64,000 bases of DNA from positions 46,112,918-46,176,917 of the forward strand of contig CM070730.1 in the NCBI GenBank assembly GCA_036346275.1, read 5' to 3'. Positions 11,901 to 23,920 of the stretch are shown piece by piece (position 1 is the stretch's first letter; each line of letters starts with the position of its first letter). Below the pieces are notes generated by a model. It searched no databases. It was given only the letters and a program-made list of their open reading frames with translations, and was not told the origin of the DNA. The DNA is from Otatea glauca. Taxonomy: Eukaryota; Streptophyta; Magnoliopsida; Poales; Poaceae. Position numbers and translations under genes: made by a program.

Positions 11901-11990
11901 AACATAAACACACACGGTTCTTTCTTTGCAGCTGCAACTCCTACACATGACACGAGCTAGATCGACACACACGAACACACTAGTGTTAAT
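8940..11990. other. AT-rich intergenic DNA
   Basis: No gene with family support. It includes a Stowaway-like start (CTCCCTCTATGGC near 11471) that has no matching end within 300 bp and is probably a truncated MITE. Around 10450-10870, open frames exist on both strands; the minus strand near 10520 reads VNFDGSKFLG-like sequence reminiscent of a LINE RNase H start but too short to call. Confidence 0.5.
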
Positions 11991-11992
11991 TA

Positions 11993-12306
11993 CTCCCTCC
12001 GTCCTTGAAAGTAAGGGAGAGAAGCATTCAAATTGTGTCCTCTAATATTAGGGATTGAGAGCTCTCCCATCTTAAATTGTGTCATCAAATTGTGCCTATG
12101 CATGCAGATGCACGCAGATACATACGACCACACATATTCCAAAACAAAAATGAGGCAAGTCATTCCATATAATCGTGATTAATTAATGCATGCATGTTGC
12201 CAATTAATAGAGACACAGTATTAAATATGGGCATTAGAGTCTTTTAGTAGAAACCATAATCTGTCCTAAAATTTCTTCTGTCCCTTATTTTCCAGGACGG
12301 AGGGAG
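11993..12306. mobile_element. Stowaway MITE
   Basis: Inverted ends CTCCCTCCGTCCTTGAAA (from 11993) and the complementary TTCCAGGACGGAGGGAG (ending 12306) are flanked by TA on both sides (11991-11992 and 12307-12308). TA duplication and CTCCCTCCGT ends are the hallmarks of Stowaway, the Tc1/Mariner-derived MITEs. At 314 bp it is non-coding. Confidence 0.9.
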
Positions 12307-12308
12307 TA

Positions 12309-14920
12309 GTACAAGTAGAGGGAGTATTAATACTTATTGGTCCATACTAATCATATATTGTTCGACAAGATGGTAAACGTGTTTGCCATGACTAATTACT
12401 CGATCTCAGCTGGCGCGCGCGTCGTAGCTAGTGACTAATTCAATGTCGTTCAAGTTAATTTGTTGATCGCTCAGGATTCAGTCACGGTTAATTATCAACT
12501 TAATTCCTAACAAATATGTTTCCATTATCTGCTCAATTTTGTTGCAATTTTTCCGTTGAAATAATTAGGATTCCTTGTAGTGCGAGATCGATCGATTTGT
12601 TTTTTATTGTTCTTTTTTTCAATGCTAATATATTATGGAACTAAACTGGATGGGCAAGTTTGAAGATCACAACTATTTTCAATTTTTTTTGAAGATCACA
12701 GCAAGGAGACCACTTAATTTCCTTTTTTTTCTTTTCCCCATACTTGTTGTACATTTAGAGTTATTCAAGTATAAGTCAAAGACTCAAAAGTCGTTTGATT
12801 TCTGAAACGTTCCACGTTAGCAGGATGCAGTATATGTTGATCAGAGTTCAGATAGATATGGTCAAATATTAATTAATCAATTTAGCTTGCTCTTCCTTGG
12901 AATCCGGCCTAGTTGTATATATTATATACTATCCATGATCCATGCATATGTGTATGTATTAATTGTTTGCGATCATTGGCGTGCGTGTTTGATTCTCTTC
13001 TGGAAGACCATACCATGTCGTCGCAAGAGTCTGAAATCGATCGAATATGAATTCTAGTTAGCTAGCTAGCTAGCTATATAGCTCATGCAGCATGCACACG
13101 CCCGCACGCAGGCGCCAAGAACAACTCAATGGTTCATGCATGCAGCGATCTCCTGCAGACTGCAGCGCAGTTGTGACATCAACACGACGGCTTGATTTCG
13201 TACGTCGAGACCTCTCGACTGAATTATAGATCGATGCAGTGTAGGTAGGAACTGGCTGACTTATGACACGGCCACCTGCAACTGCAAGCAAGCTCGATCA
13301 CTATATACGTATATTAAATTCTGAATATAATTTCTCTCTGCTCGATCACGCGCGCGAGGTGCAGATCAATTGCAGCCGTTTTTATTTTGGAAGAACTGAA
13401 TGTCTGAACAGATAATAAAGTTATAAATTGCAATCTGCATTGTTCTTCTCCACGTGATTCAGCTGGAACGACTACTCCTTCTATCTATCTATGGTTCTAA
13501 TTAACTATATCCACTGCCGGCCGGTTGTGTTCAGATCGGCTACCGGCAATGCGACATGCATACAGATATATGCATAGATGGTTGAATGCAAGAAATGTAA
13601 ACGAAACGACGTAGCTAATGAGATCGATGAGCCAATCATGTTATTATTATACCTGTCCCTTAGCTAGGTGTGGGATCTGCATTGTCCCTTTCATATGCAT
13701 CTTTGTATGTCTCGATGATCGATCCATGTCCATGTCCTTGTCCAGCGAAAACAACAAATTAATTGAAGGCAAGGAGACAGGTAGAAGAAAGCAAGTAACC
13801 CTGCTCAGAAATCGGAAAGCTAGCTAGAAATGTAGGTAGCTGTCATTGCTTCGAAAGTAGTACTAAACAGTAGCACTACTTCTCAGGATGATGCTTTTTA
13901 GCTGCTGACATGGACCGGCGCAATTAGGAGGATCAACATCACAGCAGCCACTGCACTAGCCTGCTTCTGCATGCCTCTCCTAATTAACCTGAAAGAGATG
14001 ACTGTTGCAGCCAGCAATTACTAGTACTAGTTCTGACTACTGCTGCTCAGCTTTGGAGCATCGAAATTAATTACCAAGTAACTGCCTAGTAATTACCATT
14101 ACATGTACATCATCAGCAAACATATATAGTATAAATTCATAGACATGCCGAAATTAGGCATCATGATGGTTCATGAAGTAGCATTATTCAGCAGCCAGAA
14201 TAATATATTTGTTGCACGCAGGCGTGCATGTAACAAATTAAAGAGATGGGAAACTAAATGAGATTAATCAGTAGTACTAGTTTGGATCGAAAAATTGGTA
14301 GTACTAGTGTACTACTAGTCTGTTTGATCTGGACCTAGCCTAGCTAGCTTAATTTGGCAGTAGATATGTGGATCGATGGCCAGCTGCATCCATCAGCGCT
14401 GTCGCTGTGTGTATATGAAGCTAGCTAGCTTTTAGATGCAACAAAGCTACTAGCAAGCAAGCACTGTGTAGCTAGCTTTTTCTGACATCGACTTCCATTA
14501 GGCGCAGCTCCATCAACTGGTTCTCCATTACGCAGAGCTACTTCCTGGAAAATATCATCAGCGGACTATTATGCGGCGCATGCATTTCATGGCCTGCGCA
14601 CACACAATTTTGTAGTATTCCTATCTATGCGTGATGCATGTAGTGCTCATATCTGTAGTGCTGATTCAATTCATGAGTACGAATTTTAATTAAAGCGACT
14701 CTAATTAGCTTCCTAGCTTTTACTGTTCTTTTCTTCGAACTCCCTCTCTCTCTCTGATCATGTGATCGATATCAGCTTCAGAGCATGAATACTGTTGCAT
14801 AACCACCCTGGATATATACCTGTTCAAGGCATCGAGCGAGGAATCATACCTCCACTAAATGTCGAAGGAATCCCATGCTGAGGTGCGTTTGAGCCGGCTC
14901 AAGCTCCGAGCCGCGAAAAA
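12309..14920. other. AT-rich intergenic DNA with simple repeats
   Basis: No gene recognised. Contains GCTA tetranucleotide runs (about 13056-13078 and several shorter ones up to 14480), CATG-rich palindromic words and an (A)/(T)-rich background. Open frames here are short and lack conserved motifs. Confidence 0.5.
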
Positions 14921-14923
14921 AAA

Positions 14924-15238
14924 ATTACGTTTGGATCCTTTTTCCAAAAAAATTACGATCAGGTCCTTTTCGAGAAAAAAGTTACGATTAGGTCCTTTTA
15001 AAAAAAGAATATATATTACGTTTAGGTCCTCTATGTGTTTTTAGGCATTGCGCTTGGGTCCTTTTACGAAAAATCAAAATTACGTTTAGATCCTTTTCGG
15101 GGAAAAACATTCATGTCCTTTTTTTCGAAAAAAGATATACATTGCATTTAGGTCCTTTTTGTATTTTTCTATCATTATGTTTAAGCCCTTTTTTGGAAAA
15201 CACAAAATTTTGTTTAGGTTCTTTTCCGGAAAAAAGAC
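14924..15238 (+). repeat. Minisatellite, ten diverged ~32-bp units
   Basis: Ten head-to-tail units with consensus ATTACGTTTAGGTCCTTTT followed by a CGGAAAAAA-like tail fill 315 bp. Unit length varies from about 30 to 35 bp. The first and third to sixth units keep TTACGTTTAGG or TTACGATTAGG best; later ones drift to ATTGCATTTAGG and ATTTTGTTTAGG. Open frames on both strands through this array are by-products of the repeat. No short conserved repeat with unique spacers is present, so it is not CRISPR-like. Confidence 0.8.
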
Positions 15239-15640
15239 CGTTTCGCGTGTTTCCTCGATTTGCTCGCGTAGGGATCGGCAGTCGCACATTTTCACGATTT
15301 GCTTGCGTGGGGAGTGGCGCCCGCGGCGTAGCACACCGCGTATAATTATCTAGTTACTATATATTGTTGGCACCCTTCTTGATGAATTTAAATGCCACAT
15401 TGTCATCCATGCATGATTGAAAATTCAAAAAAATATATATGTAGAGATCGAGAATCATACTCATAAGTAGCTTCGTCGTACCGCCATTACAAATCAGGAG
15501 ATGGTCAGTTGTCCATGACTGAAAATTAACTGATGAAAATATTCCTACAAATGACCGCGCGTGTAATACCAGAGGTTTTTCTTCCCTTCAAAGTATTATT
15601 TGAGATAATTTACTGAGTCAAGAATCAAGATTTCTAGGAA
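15239..15640. other. Intergenic DNA between minisatellite and PMD transposon
   Basis: Begins with a short GC-richer stretch (TCGATTTGCTCGCG and a diverged second copy, ACGATTTGCTTGCG, about 15256-15310) and then becomes AT rich. No gene or transposon end identified. Confidence 0.45.
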
Positions 15641-15649
15641 TTTTTCTTT

Positions 15650-18112
15650 TTAAATAATCTTTTTTAATAATATGTTATTAATAACCCCTTCCCACCTTTA
15701 TTTCCAAATCTAACCCTTTTAGTCACGCCAAAGCCCGTGCCATGTTGGCTAGCGTGGTCAAAGCTGCTACGTCAGGCCAGCCTGGAGACTCCTGTGGACA
15801 TTGGTGTGGTTGCCAGCGCCGAGCATTTTGGCGTGGCAAAGCCGACTTGCCATGCTAATATGAATGGCTAGTGCTAAGGGTTGCCACGTCAGTATTACAG
15901 GTGTGACAGTTGTATTTTGTTACACCGGGGCCAACGGCGTGGCACTGATCCCACTTCTTTTGTGAATTATTATTTTTTATTTGTTTGAGTATTCTATTGA
16001 TCTTTTGGATGATTGTCATGTTCGTTTATGACTACTTTTTGGACTAATGAAAACACATGATGACCACCAAAATTAGATAGGTCTTTTATGATGTGATCAT
16101 TTCGACTAGTATTTTGTAAGCTTAGGTTTGAGCGAGAATAGAGCAACGAAGATAAGATTTCAAGCCCGATATAACACTTATAATGAAGGTGTGAAATACA
16201 GGTGCATAGGGTTTGGTTAGGTGCAATATTTGCCTGGCTATTCTTACGGTACAAATGGCAACATGCACGGACCATGAACCTAAACTACAAGTACGGTATA
16301 AACAAACCTTTTGAAAAGGAAAAATACTTGACGGTTGAAAATCAAGTCAGGCTTGCGGACATATGTCCTACTGCTCCCTGCGTGCTCTCCTCTTAGCAAC
16401 GAACTCATCCAGCCACTACTCTACAAGGTTCTTCTTTGGTACATTATCCCTCTTGTCTTCCAGAGCTTGCTCACGTGCAGCAGGGGCATCAGAGACCATC
16501 GGTGCCTTTCCCTTCTCCTTTCCACTCTTGGTTTAGGGAGGTTCCCAGCGGGTGAATGCCTCTGATGCAACTGTATAGATCAGCATGTATTTTTCTTAGT
16601 AAATGCATTGTCATACTTATCCGGGCCATCGATCCATTGGAAGAAGTAGCGACACTCTAGCTACCATAGACATATGAAGTTAATTATGTTTCAAAAGCAA
16701 CATGCAATGTGAAATATCGAGAGACATCACTTACACAATAATCCCCACACATATAGAAAGCTCGGGCAACGGTGCTAGGATGTGTGGATTGCTTGATCTA
16801 TGCTGGGTTACTGCAATCACAACAAGAGCATCCTTGTAAGAACTATCAGGGTATGTTCTTGCCTTCTTGGCAATCCATTTTTGCTTCTGGAGCATATCTC
16901 CATAGCACAACATTCCTTATACCTCTCTTCTCCTCTACCTCTCTGTTTTTAAATTAGCTAGAATGAAGTGTTGTCATGTAGTGCTAGAGGGTGCCCTGGT
17001 TTTATATAGTTGCGGTGGAGTTCTATGTGAGTAAATTTTGGTGAATGGTTGTGTACTCACATGTATGAGAAGATATGTTTTCCTTTAGGATAGGGTATGT
17101 AGTTGTCATTTCACCGAGAAAAGCTGGCGTGTTTTGTCAGATAGGTTTGAAAATATGGCATGGAATTATTTTTGGGTCTAAAAAGGACGTCTCATGGTGT
17201 TGTTGTTGTGATATGAAAAGATGGAGTGAGTGGTAACTTATGCCTATTGCCATCATCTACATGTTGTGGGCAATTGCTAAAATGCGTCTGCAACCAAGTG
17301 GTGAGGATGACAGATGGTGATGATCCTTTGCATTTTCTAGGGAATTATTGGGGCGTACACTGACCATGTCCCCGACGTAGTCGTGCCAACCTGCATTTAT
17401 GATGTCTCCCGTGACGGGCTCCCCATCTATAGGAAGGATAAAAATCATTGCCACATCCTCAAGCGTGACAGACATCTCCTTTGATGGAAGGTGGAAGGTG
17501 TGTATCTTCGGCTGCCAACACTCTAAGAATGTTGTAAGCTCAGGACCATCCATGCAGGGTATATCGTACATGACAATCCTCTCAAGTGGGAGAAACCCGG
17601 TCTCCCCGATGTATTGCTCGTCCCATGGGAGAGGGGTGTGGGTGCAACACCGAAGGGGCTCCAGCGCTTGAAACACATTTTTTTTGAAGTGGAGCATGTG
17701 AGAACATTATTTCAAGAGAGACATATTTCTTGCAAAAAGTATTGGAGGGTGTAGAGAATTACTGTACCAAACCCTCATCGGTGATCAAGTGAGCTCGATG
17801 CTTATTGTCGTACTCCATGGTTAATGCATGGGCCATACTGTGGGTGTGGAGCCATGAATCCTGCAATGGAAGTTGGAAAACCGTTAGTACTAGAACAATA
17901 AGCGAGAAAGTACTAAATACAGTTTCAAGTACGAGTAAACAAATAGATGTCCACAACAAATGTAGGTAATAGAAGTTAGAGAACCATTAGTACTAGAATA
18001 ATAAGCAAGAATTAATACTAGATGCAACTGAAAGTGTGAACATGTACACAGATACAAGTAGACCTGCGTAGATGTTGATGTGACACATTGCATATGGGAG
18101 CAGTGTCTTCAC
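15650..18112 (-). mobile_element. Decayed transposon carrying a plant mobile domain gene
   Basis: The minus strand carries a PMD coding remnant (17257-17860). At its 3' side (15660-15960) lies a stretch rich in GGCGTGGCA / TGCCACGCC words and an AAGGGGTTATTAATAAC-like motif, a layout seen with PMD-bearing Mutator-like elements in grasses. Terminal inverted repeats and a 9-bp duplication were not found, so the boundaries are approximate. The PIF element begins immediately after this region and may have inserted into it. Confidence 0.45.
17257..17860 (-). pseudogene. Plant mobile domain (PMD/MAIN-like) protein remnant
   Basis: Two exons are visible. Exon A (17768-17860), flanked by TTGCAG and GTACAG, reads MEYDNKHRAHLITDEGL. 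Exon B (17257 to about 17672) reads THTPLPWDEQYIGETGFLPL, then WQPKIHTFHLPSKEMSVTLE and DVAMIFILPIDGEPVTGD. These are core signatures of the plant mobile domain found in MAIN-like proteins, in proteins named serine/threonine phosphatase 7 long form homologs, and in Mutator-like transposons. The exon junction phase does not fit cleanly, and the frame ends at a TAG after about 140 residues, roughly half a PMD. Most likely a dead transposon-borne copy. Confidence 0.7.
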
Positions 18113-18215
18113 TTAGGGTCTGTTTGGTTGCATGTATGTCCCTAGCCTGGTCCATACAAGTCATGCGGGCTGGTGGGAGACAGACTGAGTGGATGCAAGA
18201 TGGTTTGTTTGGTTG

Positions 18216-18709
18216 CCTTCTACTATTAAGGATTTTAGGGTGTACATTATTTGAGGGTGGCCGGATCATCTTGTTGAGCAACTCGCCAATAGGATACAAA
18301 ACCTCATGAAAGTACCGACTGATGGTTTCAATTGATCTCCTGAAGATAGGCTGCAGAGCCCTAAATCTATGGTTGTAGCCAACAACTAAGAGAAACATGA
18401 CTACTTGCTCCTCAACATAGCAATAAATGGTGTCTCGTAGCATTTACCTTTCATGAAACAAACTACATAGCTGAAAAAAGGGGCCCTCCTCATCCTAAGC
18501 TGCTCTAAACAATGGGTGTCATCTGAATGGTATATCCATCTTAGGTTGGATTGCCTGGCTATGTCCCTTTCTACCATAGGATCATAGGTAATGTGTGGGC
18601 TACGTTCCCTAGCTCTTCATAGGATGCAAACCATGCAGGCACACATGACAGCCACTAGACCAGCACCTCTAATGATTAGCATATGACGTTCACGCGCCAA
18701 TTCATCCAT
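18216..18709 (-). pseudogene. PIF/Harbinger transposase N-terminal part, broken
   Basis: Starts MDELARERHM and contains DDTHCLEQLRMRRAPFFQLC, then EEQVVMFLLVVGYNHRFRAL, FRRSIETISRYFHEVLYPIG and MIRPPSNNVHPKILNSRR. These are the conserved blocks that precede the DDE nuclease in plant HARBI1/ALP1-like transposases. Damage is direct: an in-frame TGA after MVCIL, a one-base loss in the T run of the APFF codons (near 18475-18480), and a TAA after SLFHER. The sequence stops at NSRR and runs straight into the terminal region, so the DDE catalytic triad is deleted. Confidence 0.8.
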
Positions 18710-19380
18710 CTATGTACAAAGCACAATACCAAAGTATTAGTAACAGTAATACATGATGGTATTGTCACTAGCTTAATGCATTCACATCTATAAAATATGC
18801 ACCCAAATGCATGCATGCCACGGTTGCCACATCGAAGCGATGCTTCTCCAGTGGCATACTATCATCAACCAATAGAAGCATTGCTCAGAAAAATTAACCA
18901 TGCCAAGTGTAGCATCATGCTCTTTGAATTTTAGCATCAGCTCAAGTGCATCATATCATAGTAGGATGAACGTGATTTACTTAGCAGAAACATGCTTGGT
19001 GTTAGTAAATTGATGCAATAGTATAATTAAAAACAAGCTCAAGTGTTCCACACAGCAAAAGAAATTAGGTGCTACAATCAAACCTATATAGCCACAAGCT
19101 CAAGTGTTCCACACAGCAACTGAAAGCAATCATATGCGAATACACCAGATCTACTGGGAATAATACAACAGAATTTAGCAGATCATCGAGCACTCATATG
19201 AGAATACACCAGAATTTAGTAGATCTTCACGAGAATTCTGGTCTCATAATTCTGGTTTATAATTAGCAGAATTTAGCAGGTCATATGAGAATACACTAGA
19301 ATTGGCACTCATATGAGAAACACCAGAATTTAGCAGAATTCTGGTTGGAGTAGAATAATTCTAGTCTCATAATACACCAG

Positions 19381-19479
19381 AATTGAGCAGATCTATTGGG
19401 AATAATACACCAGAATTGAGCAGATCTATTGGGAATAATACACCAGAATTTACCAGATCTAATGGGAATAATACATCAG
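19381..19479 (+). repeat. Three tandem 33-bp units inside the PIF element
   Basis: Unit AATTGAGCAGATCTATTGGG plus 13 further bases repeats exactly twice (19381-19413, 19414-19446) and a third time with changes (19447-19479). Looser copies of CACCAGAATTTAGCAGATCT extend from about 19140 to 19740, so the array is wider than the perfect part. A separate AAGCTCAAGTGTTCCACACA word occurs twice at about 19034 and 19097. Confidence 0.75.
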
Positions 19480-19876
19480 TTCATCATCGAGCACTATCTA
19501 AAGTGATCGAATCAACAAGGAAAAGACCTTGACCTAATCTACCAGTTCATATGAGAAATAATACACCTGGTCTAAATAATCATTGAATCAGCACAAGCCA
19601 ACACCAGCATAGTAGCAAAATGGGAATACACTAGATCTAATGGGAATACACCATATATACTCCAACCACCTAAACAAACCCTAAATACACCAGATCTAAT
19701 GGGAATAATGGGAACACACTAGATCTAGAGGTATCAGTAAACAAACCAAGAAACCTCATGAGATAATGGGAAAGAGGCAAAGACCAGATAATGGGAGAGA
19801 AGGGGAAGAAGAAGAGGGGAAGTACCTTGTGGTCTTCAGTACCCCACCGAAGACCAGGAGAGATCAGAGAACTTAC

Positions 19877-20110
19877 CTGCGATTGTCGCTGGAGAGCTCG
19901 AGCAGAGGAGTCGAGAGGAGGGAGGCGAGTGGAGGGGGCCAGCGGAGGGAGGCGAGCGGATAAGGAGACGAGCGGCTGGCCTCGAGTAACCCTAGACCAC
20001 GTCTGCACTCGAGCGAGCGAAGATGCATTTGAGGATAACGCTCCACTACATCCCACGGGCCTGCACGCGAGAGAAGGCCTTCGACCATGTTTCACTGGGC
20101 TAGGACGCTG
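19877..20110 (-). promoter_or_regulatory. Putative 5' leader of the PIF transposase gene
   Basis: On the minus strand a CT- and CG-rich, ATG-poor stretch ends in CAG|GTAAGT (donor at 19876-19871). This resembles the spliced GC-rich 5' leaders of grass genes and is correctly placed upstream of the minus-strand transposase remnant. Long open frames on both strands here follow from base composition. Confidence 0.4.
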
Positions 20111-20238
20111 GATGCAAGGGTGCATATGCTAGGCCAAGATTTCTTCAATGTATAGTCAAACCAAACAGTTGTATAGATGATTTAAATTGCATCCACTCAT
20201 GCCATACAGATACATACAAGCAACCAAACACACCCTTA

Positions 20239-20700
20239 ACGCTTGCGGCCTGACCATGCATCCTTTATTTTCATATGCTTTGCTTTCATGTGCCCGAACT
20301 GGTGACATAGGAAGCATCGATTTCTAGTGGCAGCATCATCGATCATTGAAGTACCCTAGGCTGTACATGTCCTTAGCAGATCCTCCTACTACCGTACATG
20401 TTGCTTGTTAAGCATGTCTTTCTGGGATGTACGTACTCCTCCCTCTCGTACCGTGGCTAATGGAAAGGATCAATGTATATATGACTTGAACCTCTTCTTC
20501 CAGGTCTTTAAAGTTGCTCGTTTGGAGAAAGGTCGCTAATGAAGGTGCGTGACAGGTGACCCTCGCACGTGGCATGCCATGCTAATGTGCGAGCATGGGA
20601 AAATGCAGGTACCATGTAAGTGCAGTCTCTTGCAATAATGCTAATGAACTTCATGATACTTCTATTTGGTTAACCATTCTGTAAGCATCTAGGACCCTAA
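20239..20700. other. Intergenic DNA right of the PIF element
   Basis: No gene, repeat or transposon end recognised in this stretch. Confidence 0.45.
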
Positions 20701-22255
20701 TGTAGTTATTTGTGTGTTGGTGATTAATGATGTTTGATTGTCAAGATTGACATTATTTAAAGTTTCAAGATGAGTTAGTGCTTGACTTTGGTCTAATGGG
20801 AGTTCTTGTTATTTATGAATCCCCAAAAATTTATAATTGATGGCAAAGCATGAAGATCAAGGACATTGTATTTAGAAATAATCCAATATGTTGAGGATGG
20901 ATCATTTGTAGTGTTAGGTCTTTATTTTGCTTTGGCTGTACTATTAAAGAGGGTCTAGGCTAGTAGCTTGAGCTTGGTTAAGTTAGGTAGTTAGTGATGA
21001 TGCACACTAGGCTTGTCTAACTCATCTATAGTCAAAGAAAGCCCATGCAAAGTTGAAGTTGCAACGGAATTAAAGTTAGAGCAATATTGGCTTAGTTTAA
21101 AAATTATCAATGCATTTCAGATGATCATATAGTTATCGAACAAAGAAGATGATCATTGGAGCCGAAGGTGGTATTTTTCAATGTGTTAGAAAGTTACACA
21201 TTCTGAATGATTCGAACAAGGAAGTGGATCATTGGAGCCAAAGGTGATGATTTTCAAGGTATTGAAAAGTTACACTTTCTAGATGATTCTATAGCTACCA
21301 GACAAGCAAGCAGATCATTAAGACAGAGAGTTGATTTTCAGTATGGGCTGAAATTTTTGTACAATTTGGATGATCTAGATGGAAAGGATCATCCAGATGT
21401 ACGATGATCCGAAAGTTTCCGGATGATACTTTATGCATGTAACAGCTAGTTTTTTTTACCATTAGTCTTCAAGCTTTATAATGATCTGAAATGGCTTTGG
21501 ATGATCCGCAAAATGTTGATTTCTTAGGAAAGTGAGTAACAGTTAGTTTCTTCAAGGGGACTATAAATACTTGGTATGGACGTCTTTGTGAGTTCTCTTT
21601 GCCACTCCACAGGTTCATCTTGTACCAAGGGAAGAGTAATAGCACTCAAGAGCATTCAAGAGCATATTTTGAGAGATTTGAAAGGTAGTATATGCCTTCA
21701 CTGTGCAATTCTCTAGTAGCTTGACATTTCTAGGTTTAAGTAATGGTCTAGATTTGTTACCTTTAGAGATCGACGTCTCTTAGATGGCTTGGAGGCATGG
21801 TTCTCGGTGACCTTCCAAGGAGGAGCTTGTGGAAAGGCATCGAGAGGTTTGTGAAAGTTCGGAGTCTACCTATCCGGAGCAGAAAAGGTCTACCATGAGT
21901 TGATGGCTTTATTCCTTACACGGTTTCAAGTCGAAGCGATATTCTTACGAGAGTGCTCCAACGAGGAGTAAGGGAGATGGCCGAATCTTTGAGACCTCGG
22001 TAACAGATTGGTTATGCTCTTTGCCTCTTTTATTTTTTTGTGCTTACTTCAATATCTTTCAATTTCTAGATACTAGACTTGTGTAGGATTAGAACTTAGG
22101 TTACAAAACTTCACTAAACTTGTGTAGGAGTTGTTTGATTACACTAGAAGCCATAGGCACATATGTTGGGCTAGAAAATATTAAGTTTTTAATTTGGCCA
22201 TTAGCCACAAGAATCCCAATTCACTCCCCTCTTGAGCATCCGATCCACTTCACAT
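20701..22255 (+). mobile_element. SIRE/Maximus-like LTR fragment
   Basis: The stretch opens with TGTTGGTGATTAATGATG (near 20717), similar to the TGTTTTGGTGATTAATGACA start of many grass SIRE/Maximus LTRs. It closes near 22220-22250 with CAATTCACTCCCCTCTTGAG, like their end. Between are repeated GATGATCATTGGAGCC-type words (21150, 21220) and GATGATCC motifs (21370-21510). No flanking duplication or internal domain was found, so it may be a solo or truncated LTR. Confidence 0.4.
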
Positions 22256-23920
22256 CCCATCGGTAAAAACTTGTACAACTCTTCCATCTACATGAAACAA
22301 CCATAGCAAAACAACCTATCAATCCCACAAAATTAAGACCCGAACAAGCACTCGTTCTCTAAAGATGTTCATGTACAACTAAATGTTCCTACCATTGGTT
22401 ATTTTGTGATACCCGTGCAAGATCCACATAATTTATGTGCATTTCTTAACATTAAGTCTACACAAACAATACATCATCACTACTATAGGCCACCACTTCT
22501 ACCTCCCAACACTTTTGACCAACTCGTGCCTAGCCATCATAAAAATCGTGTGAACGGAGTAATGCCTACCAAACAAGTACTAGTACAAAATCCATACAAC
22601 AATATTGGTCACTAGTTTCCATTTGCTAAAAATTTCAAGTACTGCCACCAATACATTGTGCAGTGCTCACGCACGACATACGGGCTCCGCTTTTCAGCCA
22701 CCTGAACCATGCACTAGGTCCATCGTGGACCAGGGTTTCCTGTGGACTTGGTCCATGAACCCACATGTCAGTCTCTCAATCTTTTTCTAGAATTTCTTTT
22801 AATTATAAAATTCTAGAAATTCGTGGGGCCCACCTATCATCCATATATATTCTCTCTCCCTTTATATTTCCGTAATTTTCTCTCCTATCTAAACTTTCAA
22901 AAGCTCGTTCTCCTTCATAAGAGCTCCGATTGAATCCATTCAAATTCCTGAATTTATCTAAAATTAAGCTCTTCATTTCAGTGCTTTTTTTATTTCATTT
23001 GAAGTTTGTTTGAGTCTCTATTTATTGTTTATTTGTATTTCTCATTTTCTTTTCTACTAGACATTGATCTCTAGGGAGCGCACAAAGGATTCGAAGAGCA
23101 AGACTCAACAACAGCAACAATGTATGAGCAAGGCAAGTTATAACCTTTGATCATGTTGAACATATGTTTGCAAAATTATTTTGTTTCGTACAAATTGCAA
23201 GTTACTTTTATGACACTGTTATTTACTTGGAGTAGCTAAATACCTACTTGTCTTTATGCCACCTTGATTATTGTAATAACATGAATCAATTGTCACTCTA
23301 AGTTGGGAGATTAATAGTTGGATATAATTGTATTACTAACATTGGGCTACCGTATCTATGCTTAGACATGCTTAGTTGTACGACAGGCTCATATCACATG
23401 ATGAATATCGATAAACTTGAATTAATGAGATATAGAATTATGGCGGGTAGCCATTGTTGTTAAATTTATTGTGCCATGCAGGGTATGCCATTGGTCTTGG
23501 TTAAACAAAATAGTTTTCAATCGAACAAGTGATTGTGTAGTAAAAGGGGTATGATTAGCACATTTTGGATGTGGATATCTCGTCTGAGACTATTTAAGAA
23601 CTTAATCTTGTGCGTCATTGAGCTAGGACTACTCGTGCAACCACATGTCGAGTGTAGGATGGACCTAGCTAAATGACATGTTGTATACTTGTTCCCCCCT
23701 ACATGGTTGAATTGGTGGGTTACTCCAATGGGTGTACGAGTGGAGGGTTACCCCGATCGAGGAGACACCGGGTGTACGGTGATGATTGGAGGGTACTTCA
23801 TTCCCTCTCACAATGGTGAGCCCATCATTAAAAATGTAGACTCGGGTTACGTGGATGCGTTTTGGGGTAGACCAGCTTGGTCACGTTCCAAGGTTGAGGA
23901 GAGTAACCTCACTAGATAGG
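22256..23920 (+). mobile_element. Tekay/Del-like gypsy LTR, left part
   Basis: From about 22640 the sequence resembles long chromovirus (Tekay/Del) LTRs of grasses: a TGGACCAGGG / GGACTTGGTCCATGAACC block, a CAAGACTCAACAACAGCAAC block and a GGTGGGTTACTCCAATGGGT-type block (23710-23800). It stops at 23920, where a gypsy element is inserted, and resumes at 30491. The left limit is uncertain; 22256-22640 carries nothing I recognise. Confidence 0.5.

Larger units (their letters stand above)
18116..20235 (-). mobile_element. PIF/Harbinger element, internally deleted
   Basis: Ends GGGTCTGTTTGGTTGCATGT (from 18116) and the complementary GCAACCAAACACACCC (ending 20235) are inverted repeats with few mismatches, flanked by TTA on both sides (18113-18115, 20236-20238). 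TTA is the PIF/Harbinger target duplication. The 2120-bp element keeps a promoter-proximal leader with a splice donor near its right end and the N-terminal part of a minus-strand transposase, but the catalytic part is missing. Between them lie AT-rich tandem repeats (about 19030-19740). Confidence 0.85.

Noticed and set aside
14859..15345. Open frames with Lys/Phe-rich repeats, and a possible CRISPR-like array
   Set aside because: The frames come from the minisatellite. Repeats are diverged and abut without unique spacers, and the host is a plant.
19670..20132. Open frames of 113-151 residues on both strands
   Set aside because: They fall in the GC-rich leader and terminal region of the PIF element and have no family motifs.
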